The notes under the pieces: model-generated | The model's input: only the letters and a program-made list of their open reading frames with translations | Databases searched by the model: none | What the model was told of the DNA's origin: nothing | Source: Psococerastis gibbosa | Taxonomy: Eukaryota > Arthropoda > Insecta > Psocodea > Psocidae | Direction of reading: 5' to 3' | DNA length: 64,000 bases | NCBI GenBank assembly: GCA_963971405.1 | Contig: OZ020489.1 | Span: 40,626,510-40,690,509 of the forward strand | Shown: positions 1 through 11,200 of the stretch, piece by piece | Position numbering within the stretch: the first letter of the stretch is position 1 | How the letters are laid out: each line of letters begins with the position of its first letter | Translations under genes and position numbers: made by a program

Positions 1-1900
1 TATCGAAGATTGGCGATCATCATGGCGATTTAGGCCCTAGAGACTGCTGCTCCGAAAAGGGAAATCGTGCTTCAGAGTTTTCATATACTGTATTTCAATT
101 GAAAGATTAGTGTTGATCGCGTTTTACACAGTATGCCTCAGTCAACTTACCGTGATTTTTCTGCTGTGACCGTTTCCGCTCGCACTGGGTGTACGGGGAA
201 GGCTTGCTTCCTGATTTTTCTGCTGTGACGCATGGTTCAACTCAGTGTATTTTTAAAACTACCTACTTACAAATGTAGACATAAGGTAAAACTGAAAAAT
301 GAAAAAACACAGTTTATAACTTACTATAATAATTTATTTGAAAATTATAAACGAAAACTTGTAACAACAGACACAACCGCATCCCTTCTACTTAACTTAA
401 CATATTCAGAGTTTTTCAGATTTGTTTTTTATTAATAAAAAAGTTTGCCACTAGCACAATGCTAAAATGGCTTATCGAACAATATCAACATTAAAACGAT
501 CCGAAATTTTCTATTTTTTTTTTTTCGATTTGTACATTAGTTCGTAGCCTAAGGCCTAGTTGAGGACCCATTATAATCAAATCCAATAAACTATCAAGTG
601 AGCTAACTGTCACATTGACTTCCCAATGCCAGGGTTGTAATTCGGTGCTCAGTTAGTTTAATTGACTATTTAAGGAACTTAAACCAAACGGACAATTTTT
701 TTTTATCGCCTTTAAAGGCTTATAATCTATACATTCGCCATTCATATTAGTATAAAGTCAAACCGATCAACAATAAAAGTTAAAAATAAACTCTGAATGC
801 AGGACATCTCAACAAAAATCCCTTAAAAACGTATCGTCAAATCGTTACAAAAAGCCAAAAAAGTTATTAACATACTCTGAATGTACGACATCTGTCCACA
901 AATACCCTAAAAACGTTTCGTTATACCGTGAAGAATATATCGTTTCTGGTGCAATAAAACTCTTATTTCTAGTGTAAGGCACTTTTTTAGCGTTACTATA
1001 TATGAGGAGCTTGGTTACAAACGTGGCCAACTCCATTTTTTTACAAAATGGGGTTTTGATCCGACCTTGCAGATAATTTTAATGTCCACCTGCACGTTGT
1101 AAAATAAAGTGACAAATGCAGCCAGATTGCGCACAGAAGCGCTGAGAAGTCTAGGGTTAGCTATAACCTTAATGCAATTTTCAACAGAAAATCCACTGTC
1201 CTGAAAAGTTCTACAACTTGGAGTTGGCCATGTTTGTAAACAGCCTCCTCAATTGTTGGTAGGTGAAACTCTAAAGGGTCCTGTTCATGGCCGGTCCGAG
1301 CTATCATGACAATCCAAATCTCTAAATAGAAACTTGGAAACGTTGAAAAACAGAAAAACCATTAGACTCATATCGATTTTATGGACATTTTGGACTGTTT
1401 TGATGGCGTGAACCGGCCGTAAATGGGATCTCAATAAAAGCTTGAAAAAAAATGCTGAGGCAATCAAGTTAGGGTGGGTCCCAATATCGGTTGAAAAATC
1501 TCAGTAAGGAGTACTGAACGGCAATGGAAAATGTCAGTGCCATCCAGTATTCCATACTCGGACTTTTCAAGCGATGGTGGGGTCTGGCCCTAATAAGCTT
1601 CGAGTACTATTCTGTATAACGCTTAATTGTGTGCTCATTACGTATACGAACCAACCTTTCCCAGACTCGCACTCGAATTCGGTTAAATCATGCTCATCAC
1701 CCTTGATAAATTATACCAATGGTAAGCTTACATCAGCTTGGCTATTATCGCTTTCAGCCGATGCAGGTTGACATCGACCAATTGGCCAATGGTCAAAACT
1801 TCATGCAGGAAGCATACATAAAGAATATCCGAAAATCCGTTAACCAGGCAAGGTTCAATGGGCCACTAAAAGTTCAATAGATCTACGTTGATAAAAAGCC
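1..1900. other. No gene seen
   Basis: AT-rich sequence beyond the gene's 3' end. The first 75 bases resemble a reverse repeat at 5630-5720 (cgaagattggc, ctgctgctc, aaaaggga). About 1690-1830 resembles dispersed repeats near 25880-26030 and 56105-56215 (taccagtttgccaatg-type). Nothing codes convincingly. Confidence 0.6.
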
Positions 1901-1924
1901 CTTCAAAGAGTAATAACAGTCTGG

Positions 1925-2000
1925 AGAAGAACCCCGACCGGTTCTCGAACTCAGGTCACCGGGCTGTAGATGGCCACACTACCACTAGACTACTTACAGG
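1925..2000 (-). repeat. tRNA-like segment, probable SINE piece
   Basis: The minus strand has tagtctagtggtagtgtgg (box A-like) and gagttcgagaaccgg (box B-like). Stems do not fold into a clean tRNA. Confidence 0.45.
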
Positions 2001-2683
2001 CAAGTCAGTGCCGCACGCAGTGGCATGGGGGTTTCAACACGTATTAAATTAGCGCAGCCAAATAAAAGTTCTAGAATATACCGAAGATAGCCTTTTGATA
2101 TAAAAAACAATTCTAACCTTTCCCGTTACAAAACAAAGGTACTATTTCCAAGAGCATCTTTGATTTATACCCTTACCACACGGAAACCAAATTGAACCTC
2201 CCCCTTTCAGCACGCCGAAAGGATGTGACCTTATGATAAGACAGAATCATATAGTGCAGTGGTCGGCAACCCGTGGCTCGCGAGCCGAATTTGGGATCTG
2301 GATTGGCTATTTGGAAAAAACTAGAATTTTTTGCCATTTTAAAAATAAAAAAGAAAACATCGACGGTATGGACGCCCACATATTCATGTTTAGCTTATGA
2401 ATGCTGCCTTTTGTAATTTTTTAACGTGACTGCATGGCTTACAGATTGTGATTTCTGTTGTTTCTTGCTTACAGACTTGTTTACATACATTCAAGACTTA
2501 GGCGGGGTTTGTTGTGGCATAAAAGACATTGAATTAATAATAATCTCTGTCTGCTGCCATAGCAACAGAGGCTAAAGGAACTTCAAGTAGGCTAATACCA
2601 CCACGTTATAAACAATAGATAATATTTTAACCATTCATTTTTAACCGGCTAGTAGGTGCATACACGGTTTTTGACGCCCTCAT

Positions 2684-3073
2684 AAGGCGGGGATTCCACC
2701 GACCGGCTAGGGCTAAATACCAAAACGGTGACGTGGTAGCAGACATTCAAGACTTAGGCGGGGTTTCCACCGACCTCGCATTGCAGAATGCAAATGACAT
2801 TGACGGAAATGTTTGTTTTCCTCCATGCCATAGTTAAAATTGTTCAATGATCATACAGTAAAATCACAAACAAACAAACTAAAATTAAAAAATGGCTTCA
2901 TGGGATATGTTAAGTACAAACATTTTAATAGATTTCTATAAAAAGAAATTCCGTCAATGTCATTTGCATTCTGCATTGCGAGGTCGGTGGAAACCCCGCC
3001 TAAGTCTTGAATGTCTGCTACCACGTCACCGTTTTTGTATTTAGCCCTAGCCGGTCGGTGGAATCCCCGCCTT
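2684..3073. mobile_element. Composite palindromic MITE, copy 1
   Basis: Outer arms start aaggcggggattccacc and run to gtagcagacattcaagac. At the centre sits a second palindrome with its own ggcggggtttccaccgacc ends and an AT-rich loop. Both layers share GGCGGGG-n-TTCCA ends. A fragment with the outer/inner junction lies near 2490-2512. Confidence 0.85.
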
Positions 3074-4119
3074 TTGAAAAGGTCTCAGCTTCAAAATACC
3101 CGGAATTTGGCTCACTTGTACAAAAAGGTTGCCGATCACTGATACAGTGTATTGATAAGGATTTTTACTTTATCACAAAAGGTTGTTGGCTTGAGTCCCA
3201 CACTAGCTAAATTTTCTGACCAATCGGTTGGGCTGCCCTAGTCGACAGGTGCAAAACGTCGATTCAATCGATTGGTTTTCGCGGGTTTATTTCAACTTTT
3301 TAATAGAAACATTAAAATCTTATTTAGTAGGTATCATCTAGTTTGAATTCCCCGCACTTTTTTATTTTGTGTAAATTCATCAAAGAATACCAAGTCTTGC
3401 CAAATGCTTAGGGGGGGGGGGGCGTATCACCTCCTGTACCTCACTGGGTACGACTATGTGGATAAGTAAACGTTGAGACTCACAAGCTAAGTAGTAGATG
3501 TATTTTTTTTATTTTTTACTCTTTCTATTACACTCTATTTCTTTGACAAATCAGCCAGCAATGCATATGTCCTAGGTTTTGCCCTTCCCCCAATTTTTAG
3601 ACTCTTTCTATTACAATCTACTTCTTTGACAAATTATGTAGCAATCATAGAAATACACTAACTGGAGCGGCGGGAGCCATAATATGCCTTACGATGCACC
3701 CGTTAACCATAAGCCAACTATCAGAGATAAGTACCAACGCAAAAAATATCGAAGTCTTACACATTGCAGCATAGCAGAACGGATATCTGGACCGGGTCAA
3801 AAACTCTGTGCTTAGCTTGTGCAGGCTACACTTATCACTGGTTTTCCCTGCCAAATTGCGTACTTCTCTTGTGCAGGCTGCACTAGCAGCCATATTGATA
3901 ACGGTCTCCAGCCACGGGATGGTAGCAATGCATTTCCCATGTTTTTCCAGTCCATAGCGGCCCACTGGGAGACGTCACACTATTGACTTTAAATTTCTGG
4001 GAAACTCAAAAGTTTTCTTCGGGTAAAATTTTGATTTTAAACGCGAATTTCCGCTTCCATTCTCTCTTCATTCACTTGATCATTGTCTACCATGGAAACT
4101 TTCAGGGACGGCGATTCTC

Positions 4120-4265
4120 AAAATATTGTGCTCCTCGGTCTCTGGAGATACGATCTGGAACTACTACTGGAAGTTCTTGATCTTGGCGTGTATGTGCTGG
4201 GTGATTGCAGCGGTGAGAATGGCGGTGCTTCAAATGATCTCGAAGGTGCTATGTGTGATCTGAAA
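4120..4265 (-). CDS. Candidate terminal exon beyond tn, very tentative
   Basis: After a strong acceptor (tttctttatttcag) a minus-strand frame (phase 2 in) stays open for about 48 codons and ends in TGA. The product is Ser/Arg/Pro-rich, including SRTSSSSSRSYLQRPRSTIF. It lies past the tn stop, so it could end a nested gene or an alternative tn transcript. Composition bias alone could make it look coding. Confidence 0.25.
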
Positions 4266-4611
4266 TAAAGAAATGGTTGGATTATACATCTGTCAATGGG
4301 TAACTTTCTTATAGAATTACCTGCTGTGATGGCAGAGCCAATTCCCAATTATAGCGCTCAATGGCGCTCATGATTAACTTATGGAGAAGCCTCGCCCTAA
4401 TTGTTGATTAGTTGACTTAGGTAGGTACAGCACTCTTTCCCGCCATAAATTATTTTTGAATTTACAGCAACTTGATAATTCACAACCAAATGATGGGCTA
4501 ATAGTCCAATAACAGTTATTAATTTCAAAGTCTAATTCATAATAGTTCAAATTATCAACAAACTAACTTGTCTTCCGTCGTAAAATGGATTAAGTAAAAT
4601 AAAAATAAAAG

Positions 4612-4697
4612 ATACACTTGAATACGCGGTCGCACACCGGAGTGTTGCCATTGCTCATGACTGCGACTCCTTCCAGTTCCTTGAACTTCCGACTCCT
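4612..4697 (-). pseudogene. Decayed partial copy of tn terminal exon
   Basis: About 85 bp that match the last third of exon 18 (the GVAVMSNGNILVCDRENHRI region), with a 12-bp deletion and scattered changes. It lies about 70 bp beyond the stop in the same orientation, so it is a local tandem duplication in the 3' UTR or just beyond. The stop codon context is not kept. Confidence 0.7.
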
Positions 4698-4763
4698 AGC
4701 TCGCCATCAAGTGGTCATGGGGTAGTCAAGTAAGCCCAATCCTCACTCACCTGTTAGTGTAGC

Positions 4764-4977
4764 TTAGAACACTTGAATGCGGTGATTCTCGCGGTCGCAC
4801 ACCAGAATGTTGCCATTGCTCATAACTGCGACTCCCTCCAGTCCCTTGAACTCCCCGTCTCCCGACCCCCAGCACCCGAACGCTCGTAGGAACGCTCCAT
4901 CCGGGTGGAAGATTTGAATGCGGTTGTTGCCCGAGTCCCCGACGAAGATGTACCCCTGATCGTCCACTGCCACTCCC
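4764..4977 (-). CDS. tn: tn exon 18: NHL blades 5-6 and stop
   Basis: 214 bp including TAA, phase 2 in, residues 1302-1372. GVAVDDQGYIFVGDSGNNRI, then GVAVMSNGNILVCDRENHRI and VF-stop, matching the end of the fly protein closely. The acceptor gttttgttctcag is good. No clear AATAAA was found close downstream. Confidence 0.95.
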
Positions 4978-7900
4978 CTGAGAACAAAACAGATTATTGT
5001 CAAACGACTTTCAGTGATTTGATGAAAATATTATGAGACAGCCAGACCCCTCCACAATGGCCGTGTTTCCGCTTGTACTGGGTGTGCGGGGAAGGCTTGT
5101 ACTCACGATGTTCGGGAGCAAAACCACACAAATTGGATGTTAAAAGTGATCTGGTAGCACATTGAAAAATATAGACGGTTATGGGAAGCAACCCCAGAAC
5201 AAGTGAACAACACTGAGCCGATTGGTCCCCCACTCCAGTGCAATAACTGCTTCAGTTGAGAAGGCAGTGTCGGATTAAGGCCCACTGTATTTACTGACTA
5301 AATCATGTTATATGAGCAACCTGCTCAATACCGTATGCGTATAAATATGTTTGTATGTTAAGCCAATTACTACTGGAAGTTGACCGTACTTATACACTTT
5401 TTTCGCCGCGAATTCAAACTATACAGGAAAATTGATTACAGAGCTACTCTATCATTTATACACTGGACCCCATCCACACTGTCCCTTTATTATAATAATA
5501 AATTTACATAACTGTGGCTAATTGGTGTTAGTGATACACAGTTTATCAGTGGCTTACATATATATGGGGGACCCAGAAGAAAGACGTCATAGTTAAAAAA
5601 AAAACCTGAGGCAGTGGTTTAGCAAGACTTCCCTTTTCAGAGCAGCAGTGTCCAAGGTTGAAATTGCCTTGGTGATAGCCAATCTTCGATAGAACCATAG
5701 AAGAGGCGTTTAAAGAAGAAGAACAATGGCAGGTTAGTCGTAGCATCTTCGCTTAGTTCTCCATTATTTTTAATTATTTATTACTATTATATTTCATTGC
5801 CGACCCAAAGCTACAAATGAAATAATTAAATGAAGACCTAAAAACGATGAGGGTTCAAAATAAAGTTTACACTTTTGCCAACATAACACTAATGTAATGA
5901 ATGCTGCAAACGGTTCTCTGTGCCTAAGGCGGGTATTCCACATACGTCAATCGTCAATGAAAAATTGAAAAATTACGTTTTAGCAGACATTAAAGACATA
6001 CTAAAAATTCTGCTACCACGTCAATTTACGTCATTGTTACGTCATTTTTCAATTTTTCATTGACGATTGACGTATGTGGAATACCCGCCTTAAATGTAAG
6101 AGTGGGCCGAGAGACCAAAATCCGCCAAATTGAAATTAAACACAGTTCTCTTTATTTTCGTTCCAGCGAGTGAACAAAATATAATGTGATTGTATAAAGG
6201 GTACTGTCGCAGGCAGAAGAAACAGGACAGTAATAACCCTACATTTTCAATTTCAAAGAGCCTTAATAAAGCCGATTGTTTCAGTTATAAGTGAACGCGC
6301 TTTCAGAGAGAATGAAAAAGATCCAAAGAAAGAGAGATAATTGTCGGAGAGTTCTGTAAAAAACAGTCAATTTTGTTAATTTGCCAAGAAGAAGCAGCTC
6401 TGCTAAATTGACATAAAAAATATATATATATAATTTTTTCCACCCTCGTATTTCATGGTCTGCGAACAGTGCTTGGGTTTCTCTGCGTTTCAAATTAAAA
6501 ATTCTTTGTGGCTCTGTAACTCCGTGTGTTAACATTATAAGATCATTTTTCACGAACAAACCTTCGCTCTGAAAATGCTACCTTTACCAATCGTTGGGTT
6601 CAAATATTTGAAAGAGTTTCTCCAGTGACTTCGTGGAAGTGATATATTACAAATAAGAATAAAATTACATAGTAGCTTTGCACTAATTCCACAAAGAAAA
6701 TTTATATTGTAACAGATGTTTGTAACGGCAGTGTCTACCACCGATACAGCTGTTACAACATAAATTGATTTTGTGGAATTAGTGCAAAGTTATTTTGTAT
6801 TATTATTCTTATATTTAAAATATTTGGGTTAAAATATGTTAAAATATTATTAACAGGCGGGTTTTGACGGATCATGGCGATTATAATACCGGTATTTATT
6901 TATTCCCCTGGTATTAAAAATGTAAACAAGATGATTTCATAATGGAAAGTGCTATTCAAAATTTGTTTGTTTACCTTTTTAATACCAGGGGATTAAATAA
7001 ATACCGGTATTATAATCGCCATAATCAGGCTGCTGGCATAGCCATGTGCTAATTATAAGTTTTATACCTATATTGTATGTTATCTTAAAAGTTAAAACAA
7101 CAATTGGTTTGTTTATTTGATTTCCAACGCCTGCTGTGTAAATAGTTATTAGAGGCACGGGCTTCATAGTCATCGAGCAATTACGGCGGAGCCCATTGTC
7201 AGGGGGAAAGGAGCAACGCTTCGGGAGTTGGTGCTACTCCCATCATCAGGTAAGTCCTGAGAAGGACTGATGGTTTCTGGACGATGGCCTCATTGCTTTT
7301 GTATTCTAATCTGAATTACTGAAAAAATCCGATCCCCTTCAGGATTCGAACTACCGTTCTCCAGATTGAAATGCAAGCTCTTTAACCACTCGACCTTGGC
7401 CCTTTCTCAACTCAACTCAACTCAACTCAACCTCCTGAAAATTTCTAAGTATTCTGTTCCTTGATGGGGGACGATCCCAAAATCAAAAGTGTGTCGCCCA
7501 TGGCCATCTTGAAGATGCTACTAGTGAATACATCAATGCAATCAAGCCTCGCGGACATTGCATTGGTAAATAGATTGGACGCCTTAGTACCGGACATTCA
7601 ATCCTTCAGGAGTAGCCAAATGATTCGGCTTGAATAACCATTGTACATCTCAGCAACCAAATTATTTGGTTGGAATAAGCTTTGTACTATCCTCGAATGC
7701 GTTTACATTGCGCTGAACCATTTGCTTTGTACAAGACATTTTCAATTACTATTGCAATCGTAACTATATTTGTTTATCATGTGGCCAATCGTTTCAATTC
7801 TCGATTAGTTTCGGGAATTACGAGAAACCGGTTTTGTATAATAACAAAGACTTTCACGACCAGATTTACGTGATGAAGCAGTAGAATTAGAGGCCATAGC

Positions 7901-8176
7901 GTACATCCAAACGTTTCGTCACTCGTCGACTTCTAAGATTGTATCTCGGAGGCTCAGCAGCAACTGTTCTTAAACGTTTGTAATTACACTTTCAATTCGA
8001 CCACGGCCTATCATCCCGGAATCTACTGCTTCATCAAAACCGGTTTATGTTTAAAGTGCTAGTGTAGTCGCTCATGAGGAAGGAATTAGTTGATACGCCA
8101 CTGGCGCGAAAACCCGCAATGAATCCTCCCCCCTAAATTAGCTCATTCTCAAAAATGACATTTCTTTCTTTCTTTT

Positions 8177-8207
<31 letters not shown>

Positions 8208-11200
8208 ATCTTCCTTCTCCCTCCTGATCCCTGCCTTGTTTAAAATGTAGTGGGCAGCAACATGTCCGACAGCCGCGTTTGTCCCCAGCCGATAAAGGTA
8301 AAGCACTCATTATGGCTGGGTTGTCCCAAGTTAGCCGGAAAATTTTTCCTTTTATCATGAGTTGATGAGCCACAAACGCTTCATCTCTACAAATTGGACC
8401 ATTCCTGACCTTGTCAATGGTTAAATGGAATTGGAAATAAAGGTAGCTCCCACAATCGTTTGAAAAGTAGAACTGGAAGGAAATCGAAATAGCATATATT
8501 GGGGAAAACAGTGGAGACCTTCGGATTTCCCTATTTTTTAGCTTTATCAACGATGGTTGAATCTCCAGATTGCAAAGGTAAAAAAAACTAGATAGAACTA
8601 AATACAAAAAATATTTTCCAGATAAATTTAATTGGACATTTTCGATGGGCCCCTAGGGCTTACCTAGAACTTTGCCCAGACAGTAGAGGTCCAAGACTCA
8701 CCAATAAATTAAAGATTTTCCAACGAGCCACCGTACAACCAACTCAAATGGGTACCTTACCTCTCCCAATGGGAGAAAAACGCGGCTGACGGCGTTTGAC
8801 GGTTTCACCGCGTTTTCGTATGAGTTACGTCCATTCGGTAAGCACATAAAAATGGAGCGATTTCCAATTCGAAATGTTATAATTGGCATATGATACCCGT
8901 CACGGCATAGGCTGCTAAAAAATTTATCAAAAATTAAAAAAAAAATGACAAAAAGGCAAACGCAGCGCTGGGACATATGGTAACAAGTATCAGGTTTTGA
9001 ATAATAATTTCACCAAAATTATTAAGCCGCAACTCTCGACGGTAATAATATAATCGTTTGACGAAATCGAATTTCACTAGGAAATTTTTGATTTCTGTGT
9101 TAAAACCCGACGGTGAGGCGTGCAAATCCGATTACCCAGGCCTCACCGTGATTTGGTTTCTCGTAACCCCAGGGGACCACGTTATCAATGAACTGCTGAA
9201 TGAACTGTTCAATGCTGGGAAGATGGGGTTCAAGATGGCGTAGATCACTGACGTCGTAACATTGAAATCTGGTTTAGTGTAGGTACCAGGGACGGATCCA
9301 GCCCATTTGGGGGGGGGGGGGGTAGCTGAGGGTCAAAATAGGAAAAGCTTATGTAGGATCGACTAAATTAGAGCGTAATAACTTAATTTACAATAAATTT
9401 ACCAAATTTTGGGGGGGCAGCTACCCCCCCTACCCTCTCCCTGTATCCGTTCTTGGTAGGTACTGATATATACTATGTTTGAGGCTCATGCGCGACTGAT
9501 GCTTCTATACCTGCGAAAGCATATAGGCAGTAGGTAGTACCTAGGTTTGTATGCAATTAACCTTTTCAAAAAAATTAAAAAAATTAATAATAAAGGTAGT
9601 ATGACACTCTACCAGTATTTTCACATTTTCATTAAAAGTATAACAAACAGAACATTTTCTAGGGATCGTTATGAATGTGTATGTAAATAAGGGGACAGAA
9701 GAATCAGGGATAATAGGCCGTGGTCGATTTGAAAGTAGGCTTCCGAACGTTTCGTCAACAACTGCGGCCGACATCTTCAGTGACACTTCGTACATGTACT
9801 TTTACAACCTTAAAAGTGTACGTGTACGGCCGCCATACCAAGTTGAATCCAGCGGACCAGAGCAGGTTCAAAGCTGCAGATAACTTGGTCGTGTGCACAG
9901 TGCCGGTAGGGAAGCATGGTAGGACTTGTCCTGGTCACCTCCGAACTACTCGTGTGACTTCACTGTGTTTCCCAAGTGGTTAGGAATCCACTATAATCAG
10001 GAGGTCCACTGTCCTATGGGCTGGCATAGGACAGTCAAGTCGGGGTCGTTCTACGGGCCCGAATATGAGGTCTAAGTCGTTATTAACCCGACGAACACTA
10101 CTACTACTACGTGTACGTAGTGCCACTGAAGATTTCGACCGCAGTTGTTTAGAAGCCTACTTTCAAGTCGACCATGGCCTATTAGCCCAGTTTCTTCTGT
10201 CCCCTTATTAGACTCCGGCCGCGAAAGCATTATATTGTGCATGCAAAAGTTAGATATTCCTTTGATGACTAGTTTGTAGCGAACTGCGAGTGTGCGAGTC
10301 TCTACACGCCATGCGATTGGAGACGTGTCGTAACTCGACACGAGTTCGTACGTATCTCCAACGCGCCCAGAGAGAATCTAACATTGAACCAGTCACTAAG
10401 CAGTTAGTCAAGAAATTACATTTTATACATTTACTAAGTAAACCCAAATTAATCGAGAAGCTATTTCGCTAAGTTCATTGATGCGAAATTATCGGTATAC
10501 CACGTTACACAAATTAGTTAAGTGCGTACCTTTATACAGTGTATATACAAAGTCAGACATTTAGCTCGGGTCGCTGAACCAGCAGCATTGCTATCCTAGA
10601 GATTGCTAACTCATCCCAAGAGGAACTTTAGATTAAAGTTTACGCCGCACAAGTCAAAATTGTCGACTAAATCAAAGCAGCAATGGGGAAGAGGGGGGGG
10701 GGGGGGTAAACGCCTACACTCAGCAGTATCACATTTCAAAGAACGTCTTTGTCAACTTATTCGGAAGCCATGTTTTTATTACTTTTCCTTCCTTCTTTTT
10801 TCAATGTTCTTTTTGTGTACCGCATGCACTGTTTTCTTCTATTGGTAATTTTCCTTTTCTGGACAGACTCTGCTTTCTCCTTATAAGATTCAAGGCAGTT
10901 AACATTTGCTCGGAGGATGTATTTTGCTATCAGCAGTATTTGCTATCAGTAATATAATTAGTGTGAAAATATTTTCAGTCTTGGGCTTTTCGAGTAAGGA
11001 AAGGTCCCACCCATTCCAGCTGATTCCAGAATTTCTTTCGATTAGCCAATATTTTTCATTACAGGTGGGGTCGCCGGTGGCAGATATGGTGCGAATATAG
11101 CGAATAAGAGGTCCCCGACCAAGCAGTGCAAATTGCAGAGGGTGGGGACGTGTCAAGTCTGGTGGTGCAGGCTTGTCCAGAAAAAGCCACAGTAGCCCGA

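Noticed and set aside
8206..8607. 133-codon minus-strand frame
   Set aside because: Ends at a (TTTC)n run, has no recognisable motif and no splice borders that fit tn; may be a decayed TE.
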